A stretch of 64,000 nt of DNA from Brucella tritici (GCF_008932295.1 NZ_WBWA01000002.1:62001-126000); one strand, 5' to 3'. Shown: positions 45,048 to 56,329, counted from the first letter of the stretch. Numbers and translations: made by a program. Notes: generated from the letters alone by a model not told the origin.

Positions 45048-45070
45048 CCGTATGGGCCTGGCCCATACGG
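45048..45070. other. Perfect palindrome between hutI and hutH
   Basis: CCGTATGGGCC and GGCCCATACGG are perfect 11-bp arms separated by one base. The hairpin occupies half of the 48-bp gap and has no T-run, so it may be an mRNA stability or processing structure. Confidence 0.75.
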
Positions 45071-45089
45071 GAACCCAACGGAGCCTTTC

Positions 45090-46625
45090 ATGACCATTAT
45101 CCTCAAGCCCGGTTCTGTTCCGCTTGAAACGCTGGAAACAATCTATCGCGATGCGGTTCCCGTCCGCATCGACCCCGCATTTCATGCCGGTGTCGAAAAG
45201 GCCGCCGCGCGCATTGCGGAAATCGCAGCGGGCGACGAGCCGGTTTACGGCATCAATACCGGCTTTGGTAAACTCGCCTCAATCCGCATCGCGGCAGGCG
45301 ATGTCGCCACCCTCCAGCGCAATTTGATCCTGTCGCATTGCTGCGGCGTCGGCGATGCACTGCCGGAAAATATCGTGCGCCTCATCATGGCGCTGAAGCT
45401 GATTTCGCTCGGTCGCGGTGCGTCCGGCGTGCGGCTTGAAGTCATCACGCTTCTCGAAGACATGCTGGCAAAAGGCGTGATCCCGATGATCCCGGAAAAG
45501 GGTTCTGTCGGCGCGTCCGGCGACCTTGCGCCGCTGGCCCACATGACTGCCGCCATGATCGGCGAAGGCGAAGCCTTCTATCAGGGCGAACGCCTTTCCG
45601 GCGCAAAGGCGCTGGAAAAGGCTGGCCTGAAGCCGGTCGTACTTGCCGCCAAGGAAGGGCTGGCGCTGATCAACGGCACGCAGACATCGACGGCCCTCGC
45701 ACTGGCGGGTCTGTTCCGCGCTCATCGCGCAGCGCAGACGGCTCTGATCACCGGCGCATTGTCCACCGATGCCGCGATGGGATCGGATGCGCCGTTCCAC
45801 GAGGAAATCCATACGCTGCGCGGTCATAAGGGCCAGATTGATGCTGGTCGTGCATTGCGCGTCCTGCTCGACGGTTCGGTCATTCGCCAGAGCCATCTTG
45901 AAGGCGACCAGCGCGTGCAGGACCCCTATTGCATCCGTTGCCAGCCGCAGGTCGATGGCGCTTGCCTCGACATTCTGCGACAGGCCGCCCGCACGCTGGA
46001 AATCGAAGCCAACGCGGTTACCGACAATCCGTTGGTTCTCTCGGATGGACGCGCCGTATCGGGCGGCAATTTCCACGCCGAACCTGTCGCCTTCGCCGCC
46101 GACCAGATTGCGCTTGCCGTCTGCGAGATCGGCGCAATCGCCCAGCGCCGTATCGCGCTGCTGGTCGATCCAGCGCTGTCCTTCGGCCTGCCGGCCTTCC
46201 TTGCCCGCAAGCCGGGGCTCAATTCCGGCCTGATGATCGCGGAAGTCACCTCTGCCGCGCTGATGAGCGAAAACAAGCAGATGGCGCATCCGGCGTCCGT
46301 CGATTCCACGCCAACCTCCGCCAATCAGGAAGACCATGTGTCCATGGCCTGCCATGGCGCGCGCCGCCTGTTGCTGATGACCGCCAATCTCAATGCCATT
46401 ATCGGCATCGAGGCTTTGACCGGCGGACTGGGCGTCGAGCTGCGCGAGCCGCTGAGCACCAGCCCGGAACTGGCCAAGGTCATTGCCGTGTTGCGCGGCA
46501 AGGTGCCGACGCTGGAAGACGACCGCTATATGGCCGACGACCTCAAGAATGCCGCCGATCTGGTGGCTGACGGTGCGCTTGCCGGTGCGGTTTCGAGCGG
46601 CATCCTGCCCGCACTGGAGGCGTGA
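45090..46625 (+). CDS. hutH: Histidine ammonia-lyase
   Basis: HutH removes ammonia from L-histidine to give urocanate. The 511-residue protein carries the MIO-forming Ala142-Ser143-Gly144 triad in [14 protein letters not shown], the same serine number as in the Pseudomonas enzyme, as well as [10 protein letters not shown] and [14 protein letters not shown]. It is the first committed step. It follows hutI after a hairpin and is followed by hutG. Confidence 0.97.
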   Translation: MTIILKPGSVPLETLETIYRDAVPVRIDPAFHAGVEKAAARIAEIAAGDEPVYGINTGFGKLASIRIAAGDVATLQRNLILSHCCGVGDALPENIVRLIMALKLISLGRGASGVRLEVITLLEDMLAKGVIPMIPEKGSVGASGDLAPLAHMTAAMIGEGEAFYQGERLSGAKALEKAGLKPVVLAAKEGLALINGTQTSTALALAGLFRAHRAAQTALITGALSTDAAMGSDAPFHEEIHTLRGHKGQIDAGRALRVLLDGSVIRQSHLEGDQRVQDPYCIRCQPQVDGACLDILRQAARTLEIEANAVTDNPLVLSDGRAVSGGNFHAEPVAFAADQIALAVCEIGAIAQRRIALLVDPALSFGLPAFLARKPGLNSGLMIAEVTSAALMSENKQMAHPASVDSTPTSANQEDHVSMACHGARRLLLMTANLNAIIGIEALTGGLGVELREPLSTSPELAKVIAVLRGKVPTLEDDRYMADDLKNAADLVADGALAGAVSSGILPALEA

Positions 46626-46627
46626 TC

Positions 46628-47428
46628 ATGAGCCCGTTTGAAGTTCGTCAGGGAACATCGCCGGTCATTATCGGCCTGCCGCACACCGGAACCGATGTGC
46701 CGCAGGATATCTGGGCGCGTCTCAACGACACTGGCAAAATTCTTGCCGATACCGACTGGCATATTCACAAGCTCTATGACGATCTCATCGACGACGCGAC
46801 CATGGTGCGTGCAACCTTCCATCGCTATTGCATCGATGCCAATCGCGATCCGGCGGGCGCAAGCCTCTATCCGGGACAGAACACCACGACGCTGATCCCA
46901 GAAACCGACTTCGACGGGGTTTCGATCTGGAAGGATGGAGAAGCGCCGACTGAAGCCGATATCGCCGACCGCACAGCGCGTTTTCACAAGCCCTATCACG
47001 AGGCGCTGGCCGCCGAGATCAGCCGTGTGAAGGCGATCCACGGCGTTGCCATCCTCTATGACTGCCATTCGATCCGCTCGCATATTCCGTTCCTGTTTGA
47101 AGGCAAATTGCCCGATTTCAACATCGGCACGGATATGGGCAAGACCTGCGATCCGAGGATCGAGGCGGCAGCTGTCGAAGTAACCGCCAAGGCAGATGGT
47201 TACACGTCGATCCTCAATGGCCGTTTCAAAGGCGGCTGGACGACGCGCCATTACGGCAAGCCGGAAACCGGCGTCCATGCCATCCAGATGGAGCTTGCCC
47301 AATCGACCCATCTTGCAACCGAAGCCGTTCCCTTTGCCTATGATCAGGCCAAGGCGGACAGGCTGCGCGTCCATCTCAAAACCCTTTTGCAGCGGCTGGA
47401 AAAGCTTGCGCACGACCTGAAAGCCTGA
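46628..47428 (+). CDS. hutG: N-formylglutamate deformylase
   Basis: HutG hydrolyses N-formyl-L-glutamate to glutamate and formate, the last step of the five-step pathway. The 266-residue protein shows the family motifs [43 protein letters not shown] and [12 protein letters not shown] chose ATG 46628 (GGAGG at correct spacing) over a GTG that overlaps the hutH stop. Formate released here could feed one-carbon metabolism. Confidence 0.94.
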   Translation: MSPFEVRQGTSPVIIGLPHTGTDVPQDIWARLNDTGKILADTDWHIHKLYDDLIDDATMVRATFHRYCIDANRDPAGASLYPGQNTTTLIPETDFDGVSIWKDGEAPTEADIADRTARFHKPYHEALAAEISRVKAIHGVAILYDCHSIRSHIPFLFEGKLPDFNIGTDMGKTCDPRIEAAAVEVTAKADGYTSILNGRFKGGWTTRHYGKPETGVHAIQMELAQSTHLATEAVPFAYDQAKADRLRVHLKTLLQRLEKLAHDLKA

Positions 47429-47438
47429 GGAGAACACC

Positions 47439-49112
47439 ATGTCGAACCCACGCCATAACGAGCGCGAAGTCCGAGCGCCGCGCGGAGACGAACTCAACGC
47501 CAAGAGCTGGCTGACTGAAGCCCCCCTGCGCATGCTGATGAACAATCTCGACCCCGATGTGGCCGAGCGCCCGCATGAGCTGGTGGTTTATGGCGGCATT
47601 GGCCGCGCTGCCCGCACCTGGGACGATTTCGACCGCATCGTTGCAACCCTCAAGACGCTCAATGAAGACGAAACCCTGCTCGTGCAGTCGGGCAAGCCGG
47701 TCGGCGTTTTCCGCACCCACAAGGATGCGCCGCGTGTTCTGATCGCCAATTCCAACCTCGTGCCGCATTGGGCGACCTGGGATCATTTCAACGAACTGGA
47801 TAAGAAGGGTCTTGCCATGTATGGCCAGATGACCGCCGGTTCTTGGATTTATATCGGCGCGCAGGGCATCGTTCAGGGCACTTACGAAACCTTTGTCGAA
47901 GCCGGTCGCCAGCATTTTGACGGCAACCTCACCGGCAAGTGGATTCTGACCGGGGGCCTCGGCGGCATGGGCGGTGCACAGCCTCTGGCGGCGGTGATGG
48001 CTGGCGCCTGCTGCCTCGCCGTTGAATGCGACGAGACCCGCGCCGATTTCCGTCTGCGCACCCGTTATGTTGATGAAAAGACCCACAGCCTCGACGAAGC
48101 GCTGGCCAGGATCGATGCCTGGACCAAGGCAGGCGAGGCAAAGTCCATCGCGCTGATCGGCAATGCGGCTGAAATCTTCCCGGAACTCGTCAAGCGCGGC
48201 GTGAAGCCGGACATCGTCACCGACCAGACCTCCGCGCATGATCCGGTGCATGGCTATCTGCCGCTCGGCTGGACCGTGGCCGAATGGCGCGCCAAGCAGG
48301 AGAGCGATCCGAAAGCCGTCGAAAAAGCCGCGCGCGCTTCGATGAAACTGCATGTGCAGGCGATGGTCGATTTCTGGAATATGGGCATCCCGACCCTCGA
48401 CTATGGCAATAATATTCGCCAGATGGCACTGGAAGAAGGCCTTGAAGACGCCTTTGCCTTCCCCGGCTTCGTGCCGGCCTATATCCGCCCGCTGTTCTGC
48501 CGCGGCATCGGTCCGTTCCGTTGGGCGGCCCTTTCCGGCGACCCGGAAGATATTGCGAAGACCGACGCCAAGGTGAAGGAACTGCTGCCGGACAACAAGC
48601 ATCTGCACAACTGGCTCGACATGGCGAAAGAACGCATCGCGTTTCAGGGCCTGCCAGCGCGCATTTGCTGGGTTGGCCTCGGCGACCGCCATCGCCTCGG
48701 CCTCGCCTTCAACGAAATGGTCCGCAATGGCGAGCTGAAAGCGCCTATCGTCATCGGTCGCGACCATCTCGACAGCGGCTCGGTCGCCTCGCCGAACCGC
48801 GAAACGGAAGCCATGAAGGACGGTTCGGATGCCGTGTCCGATTGGCCGCTTCTGAACGCCCTCCTCAACACCGCTTCAGGTGCAACCTGGGTGTCACTGC
48901 ATCATGGCGGCGGCGTCGGCATGGGCTTCAGCCAGCATTCGGGCATGGTCATCTGCTGCGACGGCACAGAAGATGCGGACCGCCGTCTGGAGCGCGTTCT
49001 GTGGAACGATCCGGCCACCGGCGTCATGCGCCATGCCGATGCGGGCTATGAAGAAGCGCTCGACTGGGCCAAGCAGCAGGGTCTGCGCCTGCCCGGCATT
49101 CTTGGGAACTGA
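47439..49112 (+). CDS. hutU: Urocanate hydratase
   Basis: Urocanase (557 residues) adds water to urocanate to give imidazolone-propanoate using tightly bound NAD+. Motifs are [15 protein letters not shown], the NAD-binding [28 protein letters not shown] and [24 protein letters not shown] precedes the ATG, 10 bp after hutG. The order H-G-U is typical of alphaproteobacterial hut loci. Confidence 0.97.
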   Translation: MSNPRHNEREVRAPRGDELNAKSWLTEAPLRMLMNNLDPDVAERPHELVVYGGIGRAARTWDDFDRIVATLKTLNEDETLLVQSGKPVGVFRTHKDAPRVLIANSNLVPHWATWDHFNELDKKGLAMYGQMTAGSWIYIGAQGIVQGTYETFVEAGRQHFDGNLTGKWILTGGLGGMGGAQPLAAVMAGACCLAVECDETRADFRLRTRYVDEKTHSLDEALARIDAWTKAGEAKSIALIGNAAEIFPELVKRGVKPDIVTDQTSAHDPVHGYLPLGWTVAEWRAKQESDPKAVEKAARASMKLHVQAMVDFWNMGIPTLDYGNNIRQMALEEGLEDAFAFPGFVPAYIRPLFCRGIGPFRWAALSGDPEDIAKTDAKVKELLPDNKHLHNWLDMAKERIAFQGLPARICWVGLGDRHRLGLAFNEMVRNGELKAPIVIGRDHLDSGSVASPNRETEAMKDGSDAVSDWPLLNALLNTASGATWVSLHHGGGVGMGFSQHSGMVICCDGTEDADRRLERVLWNDPATGVMRHADAGYEEALDWAKQQGLRLPGILGN

Positions 49113-49118
49113 GGTCGA

Positions 49119-49697
49119 ATGGCCGTCACTCTTCTCAAGGCCGAAAATCATCGCCGCATGCCGTGGAAAAACGGCGGCGGCGTGACGGTTGAGATCGCCG
49201 TCCACCCGCAAGGCGCGTCAGTCGATGATTTCGACTGGCGCGTTTCCATGGCAACGGTCGCCAGCCACGGTCCGTTCTCCATCTTCCCCGGCATCGATCG
49301 CACCTTGTCGGTGCTGGAGGGCGACGGCATCCTGCTCGATGTCGACGGACAGGTGAGCACCCTCACCCGCGAAAGCACCCCCTTGGCTTTTGCGGCTGAC
49401 AGCCGTTCGGCAGCGCGCCTGATCGGCTCCGCCATCACCGATCTCAACGTCATGACCCGACGCGGGCATTTTATCCATATGGTCCGGCGCCTGCCTGTCG
49501 GGGGCACCACACTCACCCAGGCCGACGGGAATCCGGTGCTTATCTTCTGCGCCGAAGGTCAGGTCGACCTGACATTTGTAGGTAAAACCGCAAAACTTGA
49601 GCAGCATGATTGCGCAGTCTTCACGAACTGCGACGCCTTGCCTCTTGAACTAAAGGGGAAGGGAACTGCTTACCTGATCGCAATTAATCCAGCCTGA
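49119..49697 (+). CDS. hutD: HutD-family protein
   Basis: The 192-residue double cupin-like protein begins MAVTLLKAENHRRMPWKNGG, then VEIAVHPQGASVDDFDWRVS and PGIDRTLSVLEG, the diagnostic HutD motifs. HutD occurs widely in hut operons and is thought to bind urocanate or a derivative and limit pathway flux; its biochemistry is not settled. It lies 6 bp after hutU and is the last gene of the hut transcript before a 137-bp gap. Confidence 0.93.
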   Translation: MAVTLLKAENHRRMPWKNGGGVTVEIAVHPQGASVDDFDWRVSMATVASHGPFSIFPGIDRTLSVLEGDGILLDVDGQVSTLTRESTPLAFAADSRSAARLIGSAITDLNVMTRRGHFIHMVRRLPVGGTTLTQADGNPVLIFCAEGQVDLTFVGKTAKLEQHDCAVFTNCDALPLELKGKGTAYLIAINPA

Positions 49698-49834
49698 CCA
49701 GTAGCTTATGACTGTTCGCAGGGGATGGGAGGGCTCAAATATCCGCGACGAACTCTCTGGACAGACGACACGGTCCTGTTAATTTGACAGGAATGAAGGG
49801 ACAAAAAAGTCTCACTATAAAAGGGGTACTACAC

Positions 49835-50779
49835 ATGAAGAAATCATTGCTCGCCGGAGCAGCACTAGCAGCATTCACGATCACATCGGCTGCGCACGCG
49901 GAAACTGCCGTTTCCATCGGCCTGTCCGGCTGGACCGGTTTTGCTCCGCTGACACTTGCGAAAGAAGCCGGTATTTTCAAGAAAAACGGCCTCGATGTGA
50001 CGCTAACCAAAATCCCGCAGGCAAGCCGCCATCTGGCGCTCGCTTCCGGCGATATCCAGTGCGCGGCCACCACCGTCGAAACATGGATCGTCTGGAACGC
50101 GGCTGGCGTGAAAACCAAGCAGATATTCCAGATGGACAAGTCCTATGGTGCTGATGGTATCGCGGTACGCGCCGATGTGAACTCCTTCGCCGACCTGAAG
50201 GGCAAGACGGTTGCCGCTTCTGCACCGGGCACATCGCCTTACTTCCTTCTCGCCTTCATGCTTGCCAAGAACGGCATGACCACGAAGGACGTCAAGGTCG
50301 TCAATATGGAGCCGGGACCGGCTGCGCAGGCTTTCGTGGCAGGCCAGAACGACGCCGCCATGACCTACGAGCCTTATCTTTCCACCGTGCGCGCGGCACC
50401 CGACAAGGGCAAGATTCTGGCCACCACGCTCGATTATCCGGCAGTCATGGATACGGTCGGCTGCACGCCCGATTTCCTTGAAAAGAACCCCCAAGCTGCC
50501 AAAGCACTCGCCGACAGTTATTTTGAAGCGCTGCAATTGATCGCTTCCGACAAGGCCAAATCCTATGAAATCATGGGCAAGGACGTGAAGCAGTCGGGCG
50601 AGGATTTCGGCAAATCGGCCGATTATCTCCGCTGGCAGGACAAGGCGGCAAACCAGAAGTTCTTCGAGAAGGAATTCAAGGAATTCTCGACCGAAGCCGC
50701 CGACCTCCTGCTGCAGGCAGGCGTTAACAAGTCGAAGCCCAATCTCGATGATATCGTGGACACAAGCTTCATCAAGTAA
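49835..50779 (+). CDS. ABC transporter substrate-binding protein (SsuA/NMT1 type)
   Basis: The 314-residue precursor has signal peptide MKKSLLAGAALAAFTITSAA cleaved near AHAETAV. The mature part follows the nitrate/sulfonate/taurine binding-protein pattern: GLSGWTGFAPLTLAKEAGIF, ASRHLALASGDIQCAATT, GKTVAASAPGTSPYFLLAFM and FVAGQNDAAMTYEP. AAGGGG precedes ATG 49835. Its place after hutD suggests uptake of histidine, urocanate or a related compound, but the ligand is not readable from sequence. Confidence 0.88.
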   Translation: MKKSLLAGAALAAFTITSAAHAETAVSIGLSGWTGFAPLTLAKEAGIFKKNGLDVTLTKIPQASRHLALASGDIQCAATTVETWIVWNAAGVKTKQIFQMDKSYGADGIAVRADVNSFADLKGKTVAASAPGTSPYFLLAFMLAKNGMTTKDVKVVNMEPGPAAQAFVAGQNDAAMTYEPYLSTVRAAPDKGKILATTLDYPAVMDTVGCTPDFLEKNPQAAKALADSYFEALQLIASDKAKSYEIMGKDVKQSGEDFGKSADYLRWQDKAANQKFFEKEFKEFSTEAADLLLQAGVNKSKPNLDDIVDTSFIK

Positions 50780-50872
50780 CATCGTTTCATGCGCCAGCCC
50801 GGACCAAGTGTCCGGGCTTCCTCATTTTCCGCCTGTCGAGTGCGGCAGATACGCGATCAAACGGAAAAATAT

Positions 50873-51646
50873 ATGCAGCCCTTGCAGCCGATAGGCAGTC
50901 AGCCCCGGATATTACTGGGTATTCTATTCTTCATTCTCTTTTTTGTGTTCTGGGGTATCGCCACTCTGGGCGGCTTCGTTTCCCCGACTTTTCTTGCCGA
51001 TCCCATCACCATGGTGAAGGACGGCTGGGACCTCATTGCCAATCAGGGTTTCCTGAACGATATCGGCATGACGGTCTGGCGCGTGCTGGGCGGCTTCGTG
51101 CTGGCAAGCGTCGTTGCGATACCGCTCGGGATCGCCATGGGCGCCTACAAACCCATCGAAGCCCTGCTGGAGCCCTTCGTATCCTTCGCCCGCTATCTCC
51201 CGGCTTCCGCCTTCGTGCCCCTGCTGATCCTGTGGGCAGGCATTGGTGAAACCCAGAAGCTGCTGGTTATTTTCATCGGTGCGGTGTTCCAGATCATCCT
51301 CATGATCGCCGTGACCGTCTCCAATACACGGCGCGATCTTGTTGAAGCCGCCTATACGCTCGGCGCATCGAACAGCGGCATCATTCGCCGTGTCCTCATG
51401 CCTGCCAGTGCTCCGGACATAGCCGAAACGCTGCGCCTCGTGCTCGGCTGGGCCTGGACTTACGTGATCGTGGCCGAACTCATCGGCGCCTCGTCCGGCA
51501 TCGGTTACATGATTATCAACAGCCAGGCGCTGATGGCCACCGGCCAGATCATCTTCGGCATCATCGTCATCGGCGTCATCGGCCTGATCTCCGACCTTGC
51601 CTTCAAATATTTCAACCGCTGGCTCTTCGCATGGAGGTTCGCATAA
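50873..51646 (+). CDS. ABC transporter permease (SsuC/TauC type)
   Basis: The 257-residue inner-membrane permease has about six membrane segments and the EAA loop VEAAYTLGASNSGIIRRVLM. I chose ATG 50873, where the usual SsuC N-terminus and first hydrophobic segment begin; an upstream in-frame ATG at 50789 adds an unlikely Arg-rich leader. The stop overlaps the ATPase start (TAATG). Confidence 0.9.
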   Translation: MQPLQPIGSQPRILLGILFFILFFVFWGIATLGGFVSPTFLADPITMVKDGWDLIANQGFLNDIGMTVWRVLGGFVLASVVAIPLGIAMGAYKPIEALLEPFVSFARYLPASAFVPLLILWAGIGETQKLLVIFIGAVFQIILMIAVTVSNTRRDLVEAAYTLGASNSGIIRRVLMPASAPDIAETLRLVLGWAWTYVIVAELIGASSGIGYMIINSQALMATGQIIFGIIVIGVIGLISDLAFKYFNRWLFAWRFA

Positions 51647-52449
51647 TGGTTACGAAAGGCGATCAGGAACTTGTCATCAAGGGCGTGAGCCGCACCTTTC
51701 CGGGCGTGCATGGCGGCAAGCCGACACTGGCATTGCAGCCGACCGACCTCGTCATCCCGAAAAATGATTTCGTGACCGTTCTCGGTCCCTCGGGCTGCGG
51801 TAAGTCCACGCTCCTTCGCATCATCGCCGGTCTCGACAAGCCGACCACCGGCACCGTGACGCTGGAAGGAAAGCCTGTGACAGGCCCCGGTGCGGATCGC
51901 GGTATGGTCTTCCAGTCCTACACGCTGTTTCCGTGGCTCAATATCCGGCAGAATGTCGGCTTCGGGCTTCGTGAAAAAGGCGTGCCAGAAAAACAGGCGC
52001 GCGAAATCGTGGATAGCTATATCGACAAGGTCGGGCTGCGTGGTTTTGAAGATCACTGGCCGAAGCAGCTTTCGGGCGGCATGCAACAGCGCACGGCGAT
52101 TGCCCGGGCACTCGCCAACGATCCAAAAATCCTGCTTCTCGACGAGCCGTTCGGCGCACTCGACAACCAGACCCGCGGGCTGATGCAGGAGCTTCTGCTC
52201 GGCATCTGGGAGCGGGAGCACAAGACAGTGATCTTCGTCACCCACGACATCGAGGAAGCCATCTTCATGGCGACCCGCGTGGTTACGATGACCGCTCGTC
52301 CGGGCAAGATCAAATCGATCACGCCAGTCGATATCGCGCATCCGCGCACCTACCACGTCAAGGCAAGCCCGGAATTTTCCGAACTGCGCCTGAAGTTGAC
52401 GGAAGAAATCCGCAGCGAAGCCATTGCGGCAGCAAAACAGGCTGCCTGA
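51646..52449 (+). CDS. ABC transporter ATP-binding protein (SsuB/TauB type)
   Basis: The 267-residue ATPase has Walker A GPSGCGKST, the signature QLSGGMQQRTAIARAL, Walker B ILLLDEPFGALD and switch His in VTHDIEEAIFMA. The start at 51646 follows GGAGG inside the permease gene and gives a TAATG overlap. It powers the transporter encoded by the two preceding genes. Confidence 0.93.
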   Translation: MVTKGDQELVIKGVSRTFPGVHGGKPTLALQPTDLVIPKNDFVTVLGPSGCGKSTLLRIIAGLDKPTTGTVTLEGKPVTGPGADRGMVFQSYTLFPWLNIRQNVGFGLREKGVPEKQAREIVDSYIDKVGLRGFEDHWPKQLSGGMQQRTAIARALANDPKILLLDEPFGALDNQTRGLMQELLLGIWEREHKTVIFVTHDIEEAIFMATRVVTMTARPGKIKSITPVDIAHPRTYHVKASPEFSELRLKLTEEIRSEAIAAAKQAA

Positions 52450-52489
52450 AAATAGCTGTTTCCCATTGCAGCCGAGTGACTTATGAAAA

Positions 52490-52516
52490 GACTGCGACTT
52501 GATCGCAGTCTCTTCG
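52490..52516 (+). terminator. Hairpin after the ABC operon
   Basis: Perfect 8-bp stem GACTGCGA/TCGCAGTC (52490-52510) with loop CTTGA followed by TCTTCGTTT. It probably ends the ABC transcript 26 bp before the next start. Confidence 0.6.
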
Positions 52517-52535
52517 TTTCAGGACACATTCCATC

Positions 52536-53417
52536 ATGGCCGTTTCAGCAGAAGAACTCGAAAACCGCATCGTCTATGTCAACGGCGAATATGTCACCGC
52601 CCACGATGCGCGCATTTCCATCTTTGATCGTGGCTTCCTGTTCGGTGACGGTATTTACGAAGTAACCGCCGTGCTGGAAGGCAAGCTCATCGACAGCGAG
52701 CCCCATATGCGACGCCTGCGCCGCTCGACCGGCGAGATCGGCATTCCGATGCCGATGAACGAAGACGAGATCGTGGCCATTGAGCGCGAGTTGATCCGCC
52801 GCAACAATCTGACCGAAGGTCTGGTCTATCTGCAAGTGACGCGCGGCGACGGACGCGACCGCGATTTCATACCTGCAAAGGGCATGAAGCCATCAGTCGT
52901 CCTGTTCACACAGGAAGCCAATCTGCTCGACAAGCCCGCATTGAAAACCGGTGCCCGCGTGCTTTCGCTGGACGACCTGCGCTGGAAGCGCCGCGACATC
53001 AAGACGGTCTGCCTGTTGCCGCAGGCACTCGCCAAGGAAATCGCCAAGAATGCCGGTTGCGACGAAGCATGGATGATCGAAGACGGCTATGTGACTGAAG
53101 GCGCATCGTCCACCGCCTATATCCTGACCAAAGACGATGTCGTCGTCACGCGCCCGAATAGCAATTCCATCCTGCCCGGCTGCACGCGCATGTCGCTGCT
53201 GCAACTGATCGCCGAGACCGGCATGAAGCTGGAAGAGCGCCTCTTCACCATCGATGAAGCCTACGCGGCCAAGGAAGCCTTCCTTACCAGCGCAGGCACA
53301 TTCGTCACACCGATCACCGTCATCGACGAGAAGACCATCGGCACTGGCAAGCCAGGACCAGTGGCCCAGCGCTTGCGTGAGATTTATCTTGATCACGCCC
53401 GCCGCACGGCGATCTAA
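52536..53417 (+). CDS. dat: D-amino-acid transaminase (fold-type IV)
   Basis: The 293-residue PLP class IV aminotransferase carries YVNGEYVTAHDARISIFDRG, GDGIYEVTAVLEGKL and the Schiff-base Lys156 in RRDIKTVCLLPQALAK. DGYVTEGASSTAYI and the phosphate-binding TSAGTFVTPITVID follow. Such enzymes interconvert D-alanine and D-glutamate with oxo acids; branched-chain or aminodeoxychorismate lyase relatives are alternatives, but the RRDIKT form favours D-amino acids. Confidence 0.85.
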   Translation: MAVSAEELENRIVYVNGEYVTAHDARISIFDRGFLFGDGIYEVTAVLEGKLIDSEPHMRRLRRSTGEIGIPMPMNEDEIVAIERELIRRNNLTEGLVYLQVTRGDGRDRDFIPAKGMKPSVVLFTQEANLLDKPALKTGARVLSLDDLRWKRRDIKTVCLLPQALAKEIAKNAGCDEAWMIEDGYVTEGASSTAYILTKDDVVVTRPNSNSILPGCTRMSLLQLIAETGMKLEERLFTIDEAYAAKEAFLTSAGTFVTPITVIDEKTIGTGKPGPVAQRLREIYLDHARRTAI

Positions 53418-53427
53418 CAAAACAGAA

Positions 53428-53455
53428 CCGCGCCGGAATTGCTTCCGGCGCGGTC
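53428..53455. terminator. Strong hairpin between dat and gguB
   Basis: Perfect 12-bp stem ACCGCGCCGGAA/TTCCGGCGCGGT with loop TTGC, located between convergent transcription units. No T-run. Confidence 0.75.
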
Positions 53456-53537
53456 TGGAGCTTCGCCCGCCCCCCGACGGCGAAGCCGCTGAAACATGTG
53501 ACGCTGGCCTCCTTTGCAGGCCGCCAGAGTCAGAACA

Positions 53538-54740
53538 TCAGCGCTTCTGGTTGTAGACGTCGATACAGACCGCACCCAGCAACACGATACCCTTGATGAC
53601 CTGCTGATAGTCGATACCGATGCCGAGGATCGACATGCCGTTGTTCATCACGCCCATGATGAGCGCGCCGATCACGGCACCTGTCACACGACCCACACCG
53701 CCATAGGCGGAAGCACCGCCGATAAAGCAGGCCGCGATCACGTCCAGCTCGAAGCCGATACCGGCCTTGGGCGTTGCCGTATTCAGGCGCGCCGCGAAAA
53801 CCAGACCGGCGAGAGCTGCCAGTACGCCCATATTGACGAAAGCGAGGAAGGTCAGCCGTTCGGTCTTCACCCCGGAAAGCTTGGCCGCATGGCGGTTGCC
53901 GCCAACCGCATAAATCTGCCGCCCAAGTACGGTCCGATTGGTAAGAAACGCATAGGCTGCAATCAGAACGGCCATGATGATGAGGACGTTCGGCAAGCCG
54001 CGATGCATGGAAATCAGCAACGACAGATAGGCAATCGCTGCAAAAAACAGGACGTTTTTGATGACGAACAGGCCAAAGGGCTCGGTTTCCACTTCATGCG
54101 CGATATGACGCTGACGCGATTTCACATTCTGCCAGATCATGAAGCCTGCCAGCAGCACGCCGATGATGAGCGACGTCAGATAGACGCCGCCTGTCGTGCC
54201 GATGATTTCAGGAATGAAGCCGGACGAGAGTTTCTGGAACACGACCGGGAACGGGCCGACCGATTGTCCGCCAAGCACGGCAAGCATGAGGCCCTTGAAG
54301 ACCAGCATGCCTGCCAATGTGACGATGAAGGACGGAATATTGAAATAGGCGACCCAAAAGCCCTGCATCGCACCGATAATGCCGCCTGCCAGCAGGCACA
54401 ATATGGCTGCGATGGGAAACGGCACGCCCCATTTGACCATCATCACAGCAGCAAGCGCACCGATAAACCCGCAGACAGAGCCAACCGAAAGGTCGATGTG
54501 GCCGGTGACGATAATGAGCAGCATACCGAGCGCCATGATGACGATATAGCTGTTCTGCAGGACCAGATTGGTAAGGTTCAGCGGCTTCATCAGCACGCCG
54601 CCAGTCACGATCTGGAAGAAGATCATGATCGCGACCAGCGAGATCAGCATGCCGGATTCGCGCAGATTGTTCTTGAGATAACGCCCCACGCTGCTCGCCG
54701 GAGCTTTCGATCCACTGCTTCCGATGATATTCTCGCTCAT
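53538..54740 (-). CDS. gguB: Sugar ABC transporter permease GguB
   Basis: The 400-residue inner-membrane permease of the ribose/xylose class has about 10-12 hydrophobic segments. [20 protein letters not shown] and [20 protein letters not shown] are typical, with C-terminal [20 protein letters not shown]. With ChvE and GguA it imports galactose, arabinose, glucose and related aldoses in Agrobacterium. It overlaps gguA by 4 bp and is the last gene of the operon. Confidence 0.93.
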   Translation of the reverse strand: MSENIIGSSGSKAPASSVGRYLKNNLRESGMLISLVAIMIFFQIVTGGVLMKPLNLTNLVLQNSYIVIMALGMLLIIVTGHIDLSVGSVCGFIGALAAVMMVKWGVPFPIAAILCLLAGGIIGAMQGFWVAYFNIPSFIVTLAGMLVFKGLMLAVLGGQSVGPFPVVFQKLSSGFIPEIIGTTGGVYLTSLIIGVLLAGFMIWQNVKSRQRHIAHEVETEPFGLFVIKNVLFFAAIAYLSLLISMHRGLPNVLIIMAVLIAAYAFLTNRTVLGRQIYAVGGNRHAAKLSGVKTERLTFLAFVNMGVLAALAGLVFAARLNTATPKAGIGFELDVIAACFIGGASAYGGVGRVTGAVIGALIMGVMNNGMSILGIGIDYQQVIKGIVLLGAVCIDVYNQKR

Positions 54741-56329
54741 TGCCGTTTTCCCTTGTTCCGCATGATGGCGCGCATGATGTTTTCCTGCGTTGCTTCCTCG
54801 CCGGCGACTTCGCCGACAAAGGCACCTTCATGCATGACGACGATGCGGTCGCAGATGCCGATCAGCTCCGGCATTTCCGAAGAAATGACGACCACGCCCT
54901 TGCCGCTATCCGCCAGTGAATTGATGATCGTATAGATGTCGTACTTCGCGCCGACATCGATGCCGCGCGTCGGTTCATCAAGGATCAGCACGTCAGGCCC
55001 GGTGAAGAGCCACTTCGACAGCACCACCTTCTGCTGGTTGCCGCCCGAAAGCGTGCCTGTCTCCTGATAGACGTTGTGGCAGCGAATGCTCATCTGCTCG
55101 CGATAGGAGTTCGCGATCTTCATTTCGCGAATATCGTCGATGATGCCTTTCGGGCTGACACCGCGTAAATGCGCGAGAGAGATGTTGCGCGAAATGTTTT
55201 CGCCCAGGACGAGGCCGAGCTTCTTGCGATCCTCGGTCACATAGGCAAGCCCCGCCTTGATGGCCCGCGCCACAGTGGAAATATCGGCGTTGTTGCCGTT
55301 GATGCGCGCCTCGCCGCTGATATTGGTGCCCCATGAACGCCCGAACAGGCTCATGGCGAATTCTGTGCGGCCTGCGCCCATCAATCCGGCAATGCCGACG
55401 ATCTCGCCTGCCCTGACTTTGAACGACACGTTCTTGACCGAGTGCCGTTCTGGATGCAGCGGGTGATGCACTGACCAGTTGTCGACTTCGAAGATCACCT
55501 CGCCGACCTTCGGATCGCGCTTCGGGTAACGACTTTCCAGATCGCGGTCGACCATCTTGCGAATGATGTCGTCTTCCTCAACCTCGCCCGCATTGCAATC
55601 AAGTGTCGCCACAGCCTTGCCATCGCGCAGCACAGTGATCTTGTCGGCAACCTCGCGGATTTCATTGAGCTTGTGCGAAATGAGGATCGACGTGATGCCC
55701 TGCGCGCGAAACTCGCGCAGAAGCGCCAGCAATGCCGCGCTGTCCGTCTCGTTGAGGCTTGCGGTTGGTTCATCCAGGATCAGAAGCCGCACGCGCTTCG
55801 ACAATGCCTTGGCGATTTCGACAAGCTGCTGCTTGCCGACACCAATATCGGTGACGAGCGTATCGGGCGATTCAGACAGGCCGACCTTCTGCAAAAGTTC
55901 GCGGGTGCGCTTGTGCACCGTGCTGCGGTCGATGACGCCGTAGCTTGCCGGCGGATTGACGAGGAAAATGTTCTCGGCAATCGTCATGAGCGGTATGAGC
56001 GCCAGCTCCTGATGGATGATGACAATGCCAAGCGCCTCGGAATCGTTGATGTCGCGAAACTGCCGTTCTTCTCCGTCGAAGAAAATCGACCCCTCGTAGC
56101 TGCCATGCGGATAAACGCCTGACAGGACCTTCATCAAGGTCGATTTGCCTGCTCCGTTCTCGCCGACAAAGGCGTGAATTTCGCCCGGCATGACCGTGAA
56201 ATTGACATCGCTCAGCGCTTTGACGACACCGAAGGACTTGCTGATGCCGCGCATTTCCAGAAGCGGCTTACCGGCAATTTCCGGCTCACCGTCTGGCTGC
56301 TCGCGCAGGACAGGATTGGCTACATTCAT
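54737..56329 (-). CDS. gguA: Sugar ABC transporter ATP-binding protein GguA
   Basis: The 530-residue protein has two ABC domains. The first has Walker [17 protein letters not shown] and Walker [13 protein letters not shown]; the second has a degenerate P-loop ([16 protein letters not shown]), signature [15 protein letters not shown] and [20 protein letters not shown]. This is the standard RbsA/XylG layout. GGGAG precedes ATG 56329. It lies downstream of chvE. Confidence 0.95.
   Translation of the reverse strand: MNVANPVLREQPDGEPEIAGKPLLEMRGISKSFGVVKALSDVNFTVMPGEIHAFVGENGAGKSTLMKVLSGVYPHGSYEGSIFFDGEERQFRDINDSEALGIVIIHQELALIPLMTIAENIFLVNPPASYGVIDRSTVHKRTRELLQKVGLSESPDTLVTDIGVGKQQLVEIAKALSKRVRLLILDEPTASLNETDSAALLALLREFRAQGITSILISHKLNEIREVADKITVLRDGKAVATLDCNAGEVEEDDIIRKMVDRDLESRYPKRDPKVGEVIFEVDNWSVHHPLHPERHSVKNVSFKVRAGEIVGIAGLMGAGRTEFAMSLFGRSWGTNISGEARINGNNADISTVARAIKAGLAYVTEDRKKLGLVLGENISRNISLAHLRGVSPKGIIDDIREMKIANSYREQMSIRCHNVYQETGTLSGGNQQKVVLSKWLFTGPDVLILDEPTRGIDVGAKYDIYTIINSLADSGKGVVVISSEMPELIGICDRIVVMHEGAFVGEVAGEEATQENIMRAIMRNKGKRQ

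Noticed and set aside
45279-46355. Minus-strand open frame of about 358 codons over hutH
   Set aside because: The MIO triad and whole hut gene order prove the plus-strand reading.
53514-54935. Plus-strand open frame of about 470 codons over gguB
   Set aside because: Antisense shadow of a permease gene; low-complexity Asp/His/Gln-rich product with no domain.
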